Origin: Atherix ibis
Taxonomy: Eukaryota > Arthropoda > Insecta > Diptera > Athericidae
Direction of reading: 5' to 3'
DNA length: 64,000 nucleotides
Assembly: GCA_958298945.1 (NCBI GenBank)
Contig: OY282607.1
Coordinates: 90,651,270-90,715,269, forward strand
The position numbers and the translations under genes were made by a program. A model generated the notes under the pieces. The model made no database searches, was not told the origin of the DNA, and was given only the letters and a program-made list of their open reading frames with translations. Shown here piece after piece: positions 24,841 through 37,140 of this stretch (position 1 is its first letter; every line of letters starts with the position of its first letter).

Positions 24841-27800
24841 TTCCTTCGAAACTCTGAAGTTACTGATAAGTTCAGTTTGCATATTTAAATGGTTTTTAGT
24901 CTTCTCCTTTTGCCATTATTTAAATTAAGATGCCTTGTCGGTTTGTGTGTTTCTCAAACATACGAAAAAGGTGAGTTTTTTTTTTGTTGCAAATTTACAA
25001 AATGCAACCGACAAGAAAGCATTTTGCTTCGTTTTTACATGTTAACAAACTTCAATAAAATTCCTATGAAAATGAATTTTTTACCTAAAAATAACAAATT
25101 ACCCTGAGCATGCATAGCAGGGATCCTTAAAAGAGGTTTTCCGTTAAAAATGTTAATTTCTTATCGCATTTTAATTAATTTGTACAAAATATGGATTTTC
25201 GTTTTGTTAAACCTTTTTTGTTTAGATTATCGTATTTTTTTTTTTTTGATATTGGTTTTACATTGTTAATTATTTGTGTGTTCTGTAAAGGGTCGGGGGA
25301 GGGTTGTAATGAAAACAACGTTGAGGATTATCATAAAAAAAGGACAAAAAGGTGAAAAAAATGGAAAGTTTGAAGACGAAATTACAGCAAAGAATAAGAA
25401 AATTTCTCATTGTTACGAGTACACTATGTGAATCCTTACACTCCTTTTTTTCCCCTAATCAATCCTGTTTCGGAGTTGTTAGGTTTAATATTCGCATTTT
25501 AGTTATGTACCTTTCGAATTGGCTATTTAGCTTTTCGTACCTTTTATTTAGATTACGAAAGAAAATCCACAAACAAAAATTCGATAACGAAAAGGATATT
25601 TTTTTTGCCTTTTCTTTAAGTGCAAATTTATTTTCTTTCATCTTTTGGGATAAGAGTATCGAAATCCTAGAAGAGTACAAATTGAGAACTATGAAAATAT
25701 CCGGAGGGGGCTAGGGGGGGGCGGTGGATTGGAATATAAAGAATTTAAAGAACCCAAAAAAATGAGTTAAAAGCAAAAAGGACGAAATAATTTCTTTTCC
25801 CTTCAAAGTTGAAAAATGCTTTTTTCCGTCGAAATTTTTTTTTTTTTTTTGCAGATTTTCGCCTTAAGATAATTTCAAATCCTTTTCGTAGCCATACGGC
25901 TTGAATTTACTTCTGGTAGAAATTTTCTTCGTCTCTTTTCGTATCCTTTTTTTTTTTGCTTATGCTTACTTCTTTGCTTGCTTTAGCATCAGCCCGAAAA
26001 AAATCGCTCGTAAATATGGCCTTAAACCTATTTGCCTTCCCCTTTTAAATTGAATACTTCTTAAAGAAGGGTTGGAATTTGGAATTATAATTAAAACAGT
26101 GGCGTGCTGAATGATAATACCGACAGTTTCGTATTCAGTTAAGGTTTTGGGTAAATTCACGATATTGTTAGTGTAATAAATACCCCCCTTGTTCTTACCC
26201 CCCCTTCCCCCCAACTACTTTTGTCACAAAACTATAACACCCACTCCTCTTCAAACAAAAATATAAAAGAAGTCAGCCAATTTATTTTTGGATTCTTTTA
26301 ATAAAGAATTACCAAAATAAATTTTGTGCGTCTAACTTTATTGTTTCCTAATTAAGCATCTGCACATGAGGTCATCATTGCCATTGTCGCAGGAGTTTTC
26401 TTTTATTTACTAATTCCAACTCAGAAGGATTATCATCAAACCTATTCAAATGTCAAAAGCTTTTCTCTTTCAATACCAATCACACTGCTCCATCACAGTA
26501 ATGAGTCTCTGATAATTGATAATTAACACCCTTATTCTTATTCGCTGTGAAAACTAAATTTACCCTCATTCTTATTGGATAAGTAGGACCCTATTTCTTG
26601 GCACCAAATAACTCAATAATTTCGATATTTTCCTAGTTTCAATAAGGAATATAAAAACAAATTACCCTCGGCCCCCTCTCTTCCAAAGAATCTCATGCAG
26701 TTTCTTTATTTACCAATGAAACCAAATCAAATTTGGGGATTTTTCTGTTTTCGTTAGAAGCAATTTTCGGGCAACATTTCTGAATCTACCGGAAGTTTAC
26801 GCATATAAATTTCGATTCGACTAATAGACGTCATATTGAGATGAAACATAGTTTTTCGAATCAAATTCTCCAATATCTGTCGATAAAATGGACCACCCAC
26901 GTTCTGGTCAATTGTTGTTCAGTCTTCTTCTAGGCCAACGCAAAAATCTCATCTAATTTTCGGTGGCTTTTTTTCTTTCTTTATTTCTTCTTCAATTTAT
27001 CTATTTTTTTTTTTTTGCATAAACAAAATTTATTTGAAGAAGAATATTTTGCCAATACAATCTAACGGAAGGTGAGGAAAAGAGGATGTGGGGGGGAGGG
27101 GGCTGGTGTTCAGATTATAAAGAAAACAATTCAATTTTCTTCATAAATTACCTTCTTAACCGCCTGCAGTTTTTTTTTCTTCTTGCTGATATTTTGGAAT
27201 TTTTATGAGCTTCAAAAAAAAAAGAAACAGAAAATAAGGAAATTTTTTTAACACAAAAACCGCTTTTGCTGAAAATATTGTAAAATAATTTTCAAAAAAA
27301 TTTGTTAATTTTCGGTCAAAATTTCGTTTTTTCTCACAATTTTGTACCAAAAAAAAAAAAAAATCTGCAGAAAAAAAAATTAGAAAAATTTAATATTAAA
27401 AAAAAAAAAACACTTTTCAGCCCCCTTCCCCTTCCCCTTAACACCAGAAAACCTATAATCAAATGTTGCTGCCTAAGTGAAATTAAAAAAAAAAAAGAGG
27501 CTCAAATCACCTCAACTCTCAGGTATAAAAGTACCGACAAAAATGTTATTAATTTTCAACAAATTGAGAAGAAGAAAAATTCCTCATCACAAATTCGTGA
27601 TCAATACTAATTGTGATTATTTTGGATCGGAAAATGACAAAACAAATAAAAAGAAATAATGGGGAAAATTCTCAAAGAATAGTAGCAGAAAAAGGGGAGT
27701 CTGATAATTATTGTGCTTTGTTTTTTTTTGAGTGGAAAGTAGAAAAACTAACAAAGCAAACTTCTACTTTGGTTATAGAAAAAAAGGGTTAATTGGCGGT

Positions 27801-28640
27801 GGGGTTTTGGTCGATTGAAAAAGAGGCCTTCTCATATTTGGATATTAAAAATAGAAAACGAATCGATTTAAATGAAGTTTCCTATAGAAAAGTTAATCAT
27901 TTAATAGTGGTGAATGGCTACGAAAAAGGGGAGTAGGGCTGCGGTGACCGTGAGGAAATAGGGAATAGGGCAAAGGAGAGCTGTTTATATGTGGACTACT
28001 ATAAAAGGAGAGAGCAAAAGAGCACGAAAGAGAGAAAGAATAATAGTCAGTGTCAATGCACTCGATTAAATGCGATGTTTTCATTCTTGGCACGAACAAA
28101 AATAAACACGCTACTCATCTGCTATGGTTTTTTTTATTTTTTTTTGGTCTTTCTTCATAACATGTACGTCCTCTGCTCCCCTTCCCTTCCCCTACCCCAT
28201 ACAAACCCATTTGGTTCACTTCAATTTCCTTCTGTAGGGAATACTCTGACTAAAAAAAAAAGAAAACGAAATTAACAACAAAGAAGAAGATGAACGATAA
28301 AAGATAGCGACAGTGAAGAAGAGATCACTTTTATGGTTGTGACTGTATCTGAAGGCAATTTAATTTTGTTTTTTTTCCTTCTTTTTTAACATTCCAATTT
28401 CTTCTTGATTTACTCTCATTGATTCACTAATACTTCTTTGGTTATATGGCTCTGTGTACTCTCGTCGCATAGAAACTATTTACGTTTTTATGTCTCGGAT
28501 CAGTGACGCTAAACCTTAGAAAATTATTAGCGCTAGACCCTATGTAACAAGGCCATTTACAATAATTTTTCTCCATTTGATCTTTGACGAATTTTTCATC
28601 TTGTTTTTATTGTTATTTGAATCCATTTAAAATTTGAATT
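24841..28640. other. Unique and low-complexity sequence, no gene supported
   Basis: Alternates complex stretches (25.9-27.0 kb, 27.7-28.6 kb) with poly-A/T and pyrimidine-rich tracts. A G-rich stretch lies at 25,703-25,727 and another near 27,088-27,104. Open frames up to 120 codons (25,352-25,714) are Lys/Phe/Leu-rich, overlap frames on the other strand, and match no family I recognise. Confidence 0.5.
25703..25727 (+). repeat. G-rich tract, possible quadruplex
   Basis: Runs of five and eight G with flanking GG pairs, in an AT-rich setting. A four-tract G-quadruplex is possible if the long run is split. Polymerase slippage alone also explains it. Confidence 0.4.
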
Positions 28641-29972
28641 TTGAGCAAAAACCTGTCAGCAAAAAAAAAGAAGAAATTTGTCAGCAAACTTGTCAGCAAA
28701 CGTATTTTGAGCAAAACCCTGTCAGCAAAAATTTTCATATAAAAAAAATTTGTCAGAAAAATTTTCATGTAAAAAAATTGTCAGCAAACATTTTGGAAAT
28801 TTCAAAATAATTTAATTTATTAAATTTCAAATAAAATTTAGAAAACTAAAGATTACTAAAAAACAAAAAAAGGTCGTCAGCTAACAAACAAACAAAAAAT
28901 CGCCAGCTAACATAACTGTCAGCAACAAGAAAAACAGTATTGTCGGAAAAACTGTCAGCAAAAATAAAAAAATAATTTTTTTTAAAAAAAAACTTGTCAG
29001 CAAAGATTTTCATATAAAAAAACTTCTCAGCAAAAATTTTTAGAAATTTCAAAATTTACAGCCATGACAGAAAAATTTGAAATTGTTACTGTCAGCAACA
29101 AGAATAAAACATTACAGGGAAAAGTTGTAAAAACAATTATTTTTAAACAAAATTTTATTTAAAAAAACTGTCAGCAAAAATTTTCTGAAAAAAAAACTTA
29201 TCAGCAAAAGTTTCTATAAAAAAAAAAATTGTCAGCAACAGTTTTGGAAATTTCAAAATTACAGCCAAGAAAGAAAAAATTGAAATTTATGGAAGCAAAA
29301 TTAACAATAAAATTAATTGTAGAAAACAAGATCACCAAAGATCTGTAAGGAAAACTTGTCAGCAAAAATAAAAAAATAATTTTTTTTTAAAAAAACTTGT
29401 CAGCAAAAATTTTCATATAAAAAACCTTGTCAGCAAAAATTTTTTGAAATTTCAAAATGTACAGCCAAGAAAGAAAAAATTGAAATTTATGGAAGCAAAA
29501 TTAACAATAAAATTAATTGTAAAAAACAAGATTACCAAAGAAAAAACAAAATCGTCAGCAAAAATATTCCAAGAATAAAACTATCAGCAAAAGTTATCAA
29601 AAAAAAAAAATTACTGTCAGCAACAAGAAGAAAAACATTGTCAAGAAAACTTGTAAAAACAATTATTTTTAAACAAAATTTTATTTAAAAAAATTGTCAG
29701 CAAAAAATTTGTGAAAAAAAACTGATACCAAAAAAATAATTTTCCAAGATCAAACAAAAAAAACCTTTTGTAACCGAAAAGGACACAATATCGTCCTCAA
29801 AAACGACAAAATATCGTCAAACGAAAATTGGTTTTAGGAAGAAAGTGGTCAGCAAAATTGTTTTAAGACAAAATTGGCAGAACAAAAATCTGCAAAGTTG
29901 TCAAAAATGATTTTTATAATACCAAAATGATTGTCAGCAAAAAATGCGTTGTAAAAAATCGCCAACAAGATG

Positions 29973-30017
29973 AAAAAATACAGTTTATAAAATTTTTTTT
30001 TATAAACTGTATTTTTT
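29973..30017. repeat. Perfect 20-bp inverted repeat
   Basis: AAAAAATACAGTTTATAAAA at 29,973-29,992 is followed after a 5-base T loop by its exact reverse complement at 29,998-30,017. Confidence 0.9.
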
Positions 30018-30602
30018 TATTGTCAGCAAAAAAATTTCAAACAAAAAATTGGCAGTAAAATATTAATTTTTGAATATAAAATGAAAAGAGACTTCTTTTT
30101 AGGCAAAATTATGAAAAAACACAATATCGCCAAAAAAAAAATTGTGTCACAGAGAAAGTGGTCAGCAAAAATGTTTAAATTCTAAATTATAAGCTCAAAA
30201 ACCTACGATAATAAAAAATTGTCAGCAAATTGGGTAAAAAAAAAAGTCAGCAAATATTATATTTTAAGACGAAAATTATTACTAAAAATAAAATAAAAAT
30301 CAGCAGCAACTATTTTTTTTAGAAAATTTAGTTCAAAAAGAATACCGTTAAATTGTCTAAAAACTTTCCATGGCAAATATTTAATGATTCAAATTTTTGG
30401 AAAATTATTTTATGAGCAATTGCGAAAAAACTATTGTTCCAGGACTAAAGTGGTCAGCGAGAATTTTTTAAAACTAAAATTGTCATCAAAAACAATTCCA
30501 AAACTGCCGTAAAATTTTTTTCGAGTAAAATATTGTCACCAAATAGTTGTCAGTATAAATTCGTCAACTAGGATTGTCAGCAACAAATTTTTGGAAAATT
30601 CT

Positions 30603-30645
30603 TATATTAGCAAATGTGAAAAAATATTTGACATTTGCTAATATA
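30603..30645. repeat. Perfect 15-bp inverted repeat
   Basis: TATATTAGCAAATGT at 30,603-30,617 and its reverse complement ACATTTGCTAATATA at 30,631-30,645, with a 13-base loop. Confidence 0.9.
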
Positions 30646-31075
30646 AAATTTTTAAAAAGAAAAGAATAGTCAGCAAAAATGTTTGAAATAAGAAATTAGG
30701 AAAAAAATGAATAAAAAAATTGCAGCAAACAAAATTCAGAAAATTTAAACCACCAAAAAAAAGAATTATAAAAAGATCAACTTGAAAAATGTTTCCTTAC
30801 ACTTTTTGAATAATAGAAATTTTGGGTAACTTTTTTATATCAGCAAAAACGTGTCAGCATAATTTTTGAAGCCAGGAATTTGCCAGCAAAATTTTTTAAA
30901 AAGAAAAGAATAGTGAGCAAAAATGTTTGAAATAAGAAATTATTTAAAAAAATAGCAGCAAACAGTTTTTAGAAAAATGAGACCATCGGAAGATTGTAAA
31001 AAGATCAACTTCAAAAAATACAAATTTTGGGTAATTTTTTATGTCAGCAATTTGCAAAAAAAAAATTCGAAAGTA

Positions 31076-33185
31076 GAAAAATTAATAACCATGAATGAAA
31101 AGAAGAGAAATTTAATAACAGCACAAATGTAAGAAAATTTTGGAAATGTCTTACTAAGTCCACTATTCAAAGAGAATTTCTGGGTTTACTGGCTTTACGA
31201 AACGACAGCATCTGTCTGACCACTTCCAAAACTGAATCTAGCAAAGTTCCATGGATGGCTGACTTCTCTGCAAAGGTATTCGGTTCGTGTGCACGAAGAA
31301 CGAGAAACACAAGCCCTCCTCGTAGCTATCGTGTGGTATTCAATAACATATCCGGGCTTACTCATAGCCTAGCCCAGGCTACAAGCATACTCGTCCAGGT
31401 ACTTGGCGCGATTATATCTTCCAGCTAAGTGAGTTGACTGACTATCTGTCCTTAGGCATATTAGCCGAGAGTGGAGATGAAGAGTAAATGGAAAAACCAA
31501 TTTTCCCACAAATCATTAGTTTTGATACTTCGGACGTAATCTCGCCATTGTTTTCTATTCTTTATTTTCGTTCTTTTGTTGGATTCCTTTGCTTTTGGGT
31601 CTTTGGACAGACCATGCATGATGTTCGTTCTGTTTTCTCGTTCCTTTTGCTAGATGTGCGCACAAGTGTGTATGCGAATGTGTTCACGTTGAAAAAAGGT
31701 ATCAGCAGGTAACTTGCTCGGTTACCTGATCTACCTTCGCAAGCAATCAGCCCACACAGAAATAAGCATAGTTATAGGCGAGCAAAGATACACGAAAGAC
31801 TATGAACCTTCGCAATAGCATGAAAATTCCCAAAATTTGATAATAAAAACGAGAAGCTACCGAAAAAATCTACCTGCCGCCGCCGGGCTGCTTTTATTCT
31901 TTAGTTGCGGTATTTGGTAATATTGGCCAAAGGTAGAGATTAGTGGATTCAGCCTCTCTAATTGGGCTTAAGTTGTAATAAAAATGAACTGAAGATCCGA
32001 CAGCTCAAATACACGATGGTCACAAGGAGGCTACTTTTCGAATGGATTTGCAGTTTCTTACAAATAAAACTTTTCTAAAACCGAAATAAAATGGCCACTG
32101 TCAGTAGCGTACGACAACTATTATTATTAATTATTTTATTGGGGTTTTTTCTTCTTCTTCTTCTTCTTTTTCAAATATCACGTGTTGTTGTTTATGGTCC
32201 CCGTCCGTACTTTATTGTAGGTCCTTTCAGTAATTCGTTTTTCTATTTTTCTATCACTTTCTTTGAAATTTTTAATCGATAATAATATTGCCTAATCTCT
32301 TCTGTACCATCGATGGTTGAGTATAAATTTTTGCGTATGGAATTATTGCAAACTGTGGCAAACTTCATTCATAAACTGGATAAAAATAGAATTTTTTTTA
32401 AAGGTAAATTTTAAAAGAAGATGAATTTAACCGCCGGAAGATAGCGGTTTTATCATATAATTTTTTTGTTTTTTTGAAGAAGAAGAAGAAGACACTTTTC
32501 CAATTAATTCGTTTATGGTTTTTTTTAATAGCTTTTTTTTTATCGTATTCTTATTCCGGAATCTATTCAAAAAAGATTGAATCGAATACTTTGATTTTTC
32601 TTTTATTATTGGACAAAAGATACCATTTACAAGCGGCAAAATAAAACCAAATTTACACCTGTTCATCTGTTTCTATAGGCAGGTAGGGTTTTTATTGTGG
32701 TTTTTTTTACAGACAACTTGATTTGTCCAGGCCAAAATAAAATAGAAGATTTTTATTACTAATTATTAATTTGATCTAAGATTATTTATTAATTGTCGGT
32801 TGTTTAACTTAGGCCTCTTGAGAAAGGTTTTCTTCTTTTTTTGTTACTTTAACAAGGTCTTTTGACGAAAAGGTTAAAACTACTAAGATAAGATATTAAG
32901 AAAAATCTGTGGATTTTTTATTTTAGAAAAGAAGTCCCACTGAAACTATAGAAACAATCGACTGTGACTGTAGTAAATTCTCATTGAGATGCCATAAAGT
33001 ATAATAATAATCAGTACAGCATAGCAGAAATTCGTGATAGTAAAATTATAAAAGTAAAAAAAAATGTTTTAAGATCCTCTTACTATAAAAAAACAAACGC
33101 TGGATAGGTAAATTGCCCTCCATTCTGAATAGTCAAATTGCTTTGTAATTTTTTTTAGAAATTATAGATTTTTAATAGGTAATTT
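31076..33185. other. Unique sequence, no gene supported
   Basis: 31.14-31.75 kb is unusually complex and GC-balanced for this window. 31.85-32.1 kb is also complex, followed by T-rich sequence with (TTC)n at about 32,150-32,169 and (GAA)n at about 32,476-32,491. No open frame longer than 79 codons and no recognisable domain. A small exon or conserved element at 31.14-31.75 kb cannot be excluded. Confidence 0.45.
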
Positions 33186-33189
33186 TAAA

Positions 33190-34860
33190 GTCGATGTTTT
33201 TTTTTGTATAAATTCTATGTTTTTTCTATGAATTTCCTAAATGTTAATACAACACTTAACCCCCCTTCCTCCTTCCTCAATGTAAAAACATTAATTAAAA
33301 TTAACCCCCCTTCCTCCTTCCCCCACCATAAATTCTGTGTTTCTTTAATTTTTCTATTTTTTATGCAAAATTCTATGTTTTTACCTAAACTAATAAATTT
33401 TCTATCTTAAAATCGATGTTTTTTCTATAAATTCTATATTTTTTTTCTATGATATTCTACAATTTTCTATTTCTTATGTTAATTCTATGTTTTTCTTTAA
33501 ATTGTTAGTTTTTTCTATCTTAAAGTTTTCTATTCGATGTTTTTTTTTTATAAATTCTATGTTTTTTTCTGTTTCTCTATAAATTTTCAATTTGTATGCA
33601 AATTCTATGTTTTTCTTCAAATAAATAATAATCTTAAAGTCGATGATTTTTCCTCCTATAAATTCTATGTTGTTTTCTATGATTTCCTAAATGTTTAACC
33701 CTAAACTAACCCCCCTCCCCTCCAATAATTCCTTTGTTATTTTTCTATAATTTTCTATATATGTTTTTAATTGAACCATTGTAAAAATTTTCCTATCTTA
33801 AAGTCGATGTTTTTTTCTTTTATAAATTCTATGTTGTTCTAAAAAATTCTACGTTTTTTTTATATATTATTTGGTTTTTTGTTTCAAATCCCACGTGTTT
33901 TACAAAATTTAATTTTAAAAAAAATTCTGAATTTTGCTATAAATTTTATGCATTTTTGTGAATTTATGGTTCACTTTAAATTCTATATTTTCCTATGAGT
34001 TTTTTGTTGTTGTAAATTCTATTTTTTTGTAAATTTCGACATTTTTCTATACATTTTTAATTCGATGTTTTTCCACCGAGTTTGTTTTTGATTGCATGCA
34101 AATCGTATGCTTTTTTTATAAATTATTAGTTGTCCTTAAAAAAAATCTACGTTTTGTTCGTAAAAATTTGTTTTTGCTGCAAATTCTGTTTTTTTCAAAA
34201 AATATTACAATAACTTTTTTCCAAAAAAAAACGTACTTTTTCTCAAATTTTCTTTTTCTAAAAAAATTTTCCAAACAAATTTTTATTTTTAGAAAATTCC
34301 GTTTTTTTAGAAAATTTGATATTTTTCTATAAGTTTTTAGTTCGATGTTTTTCCACCGATTTTGTTTTTGATTCAATGCTAATTCTATGTTTTTCTATAA
34401 ATTATAAATTTCATAAAAAAATTTACGTTTTTCTTGTAAAAATTTGTTTTTGCTGCAAATTCTGTTTTCCCATAAAATAATATTTTTTTTTTCAAAAAAA
34501 AAACGTTTGAATGTTTTTCTATAAATTATATATTTTTATTTTGCTATAAATTTATAATTTTTGAAAAAAATCTACATTTTTTCCATTATTATTTTTGGCA
34601 AATTCTATTTTATTATAAATTTTCTATTTTTTATACAAATTCTATATTTTTCTATGAGTTCTTTTTTGAAAAATCGGTTTTATTCTAAATTCGATGTTTT
34701 TCTAAAAATTAATAATTATTCAAAAAATCCACGTTTTTCTCATATTTTTTTGTTGCAAATTCGATCTTTTTCTATACTTTTTTTTCTATGTTTATACAAT
34801 ACAAATTCTATGTTTTTCTGTAAATATTTTGTTTATTTTTAAATTATTTTCAAGTTTTTT
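33190..34860. repeat. AAATTCTATGTTTTTCTATAA array
   Basis: The words AAATTCTATGTTTTT, TCTATAAATT and TTCGATGTTTTT recur dozens of times at about 20-50 bp spacing. A C-rich block TTAACCCCCCTTCCTCCTTC occurs at about 33,256 and 33,301 and in altered form near 33,700. A longer block (TTTTTCCACCGA, TTTGTTTTTGATT) recurs at about 34,068 and 34,349. It is T-rich on the plus strand throughout, so the two strands are strongly asymmetric. Confidence 0.8.
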
Positions 34861-37140
34861 TTATTGCAATTATTTTTTCCTATAAATAGCGTATTTTTCT
34901 ATAAAATTTTGGCTCATTTTTGTTAAATTTTGAGGTCTTTTAATAAAATTCGTTTTGTTCTTAAATTATTTAAAATCTGTTTTTGTCAATAACAAAAAAT
35001 ATTTTTTTCTATCATTCAACATTTATTTTTCTAGAATAACTGAAACATTTCAGTTTGGTTAATTTAATTTTGGAACTTTTCAATTTGTGTAAATAATATT
35101 GAACATGAAAAACTCTGCACTTTTCACCCTTATTTTCTAATTAATAATTCAATAATATTTCCGCGTTTTAAATAATATTTAATTCCCTCGCTACATAAAT
35201 AATTAACATAAATTTTTATTTAATTTAATTTTTATTGAAAAAGCACACCACACATTTTTGTGTATTCATCGTAGTTGAACGCATATGGGAGCTGAAAATA
35301 TTTGAGGCTTTTTTTTGTGTGTGGAATCTAAGTGACCACTACGGGTCCAATACACATACTTTCCTTGGCCGCTGGTTTGTTGAATTTTTTTAATTGCGAA
35401 CATATTCTTCGTGTCAATTTTAAATGGATCAGCCGGAGAGACAGAGACAGAGATTGTGTGGATACGAGTATAATGTAGATTGTGCGAGAGTTTGGAACCG
35501 ATAGGCGAGAGGGTGTTTTATTGGAAACTGATATGGAATGAGAATTGAGCGATTGTGTGGAGTGGCCATTCACCGAAAAGTGTTTGAATTTTCGTTTAAT
35601 GCATGGAAATTTGATGGACTGGGGGGGGGGATGAGGCAGTGATTTTGGATACCACCAAATGGGCAGATGTCTGCTGTGATTTCATTGCCAGATTTTTATC
35701 ATAAACCACAGGAAGTTGAAATCGTGAATAATCTAATAATTTTTATAGACTTTCTGTTATAATGAAATTTTTTTGAATAATTTTTTTTTCTGCCTTCAGT
35801 CCACTCGTACGAATCGATGATTTTCTTTGAATAACTGGCGGTGCCCCAAATTCTTTCAATTTTTGTTTTGTTTGTTGTTTTTTTGTTGTTTGTTACTCTC
35901 GAATTTATTAGTTTTATTATCGTTTATAAGGAGTTCAATTTAGACTGAAAGTATACAAAAATATTTCCAAAACTTCTAATCATCCCCCAAAACACAAACA
36001 ATTTACAAACGCTTCGGAGTGTATCCATTTCGGGCCAGTCAGTTTCGTTCTGTTTATATGAAAATTTATGTTATTTTCACAATTTGATTACATTTAACGA
36101 ATAAATTTCTGTGAAATCGAATTTTTTAAGAATCGAAAATTACAATACTACAAAGCTTCGACCCCCAATTCTCCTCTCTTCGAAATTTTTCGCACAATTT
36201 TTTTCATTTGGAGATTTGCAAATATATTTTCGAACAGAAATTAATCGCGTTTTTTCCGTGATGATTGCTATCAGCTTTCATTTTATGGAATTTGATTCTT
36301 TCGAACAAATTTTATCATTCATTTTTTATGTAGAATATAAATTTTTTTCAAGTATATTCCGGATGTGATAAATATTCTTTCCATTATAAATATAATTTTT
36401 ACTGATATGAATTTTTTTTTTACTGAGTGAGGGGGACTCATAAACACTTTCTAATTTGTGTATTTGATGGAAAATATTTTTAACTTAATTTATTTTTAAT
36501 AATGAACGCATGTGGTTTTTGTGGTGATGTTTTTTTGTTGTTGATTATTTTCCTTTTTCATTGATAATAGCTACCCAATTTTATAAGCAATAAAATTTTA
36601 ATTGTTGCTTACTTTTTGAGTCAAGCTTTTTTGAAGGTTACTAGGACAATTTTCAGCTTTTCTTCAATTGCAAACTAATTATTCTCTAAGAGACAAACTG
36701 AAATGTATAAAAAAATATCCATTCTATAGTAAATAAAAAATATATTGAATTAAATAAAATTACAGAAAATAATTAGTAGAAGAAAAAAAAAATAATTACA
36801 CTGAATTTTACAAAATTGTTTACACAAGAAACAATTTGAAGGAGAATTAAATTCATCAGCATTGAAAAACATTTTTAAGCTAAGGTAAAAAAAATAGATT
36901 CTAAACAATTTTTCGGTTACCTAATGTCCATACTATTCTTGTAAAATTTCATTCGAAGAAACTAATTTTCTAACTAAACAATTTATTATTTGTGAATTTT
37001 CCAAGCTATTCAGCTGCTTGCTCGTCTAATTTTATTAGCAATTTTTTATACTAAACAATGGGAAATTATGCCAAAAATACTGATAATTGAGCAGATAACA
37101 GGAAAAACCTTATTTAAAAATATCATACATAAATTTAAAA
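34861..37140. other. Unique sequence, no gene supported
   Basis: AT-rich, with a complex section at 35,240-36,060. A run of 10 G at 35,621-35,630. Frames of 81 and 85 codons (35,328-35,573 minus; 36,111-36,368 plus) have no recognisable domain. Confidence 0.5.

Larger units (their letters stand above)
28645..31075. repeat. GTCAGCAAAAA array, about 25 cores over 2.4 kb
   Basis: The core GTCAGCAA recurs about 25 times (for example 28,652, 28,720, 28,950, 29,358, 29,552, 29,933, 30,163, 30,670), with many one-base variants such as ATCAGCAA and GCCAGCAA. Spacers are A-rich and range from about 20 to more than 100 bp. One larger unit of about 200 bp, marked by ACAGCCAAGAAAGAAAAAAT and ATGGAAGCAAAATTAACAAT, is present twice (about 29,262 and 29,461). 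Two hairpins lie inside. The core survives better than the spacers. Confidence 0.85.

Noticed and set aside
25352..25714. 120-codon plus frame
   Set aside because: Lys/Phe/Leu-rich composition expected from AT-rich DNA, with a 73-codon frame on the opposite strand.
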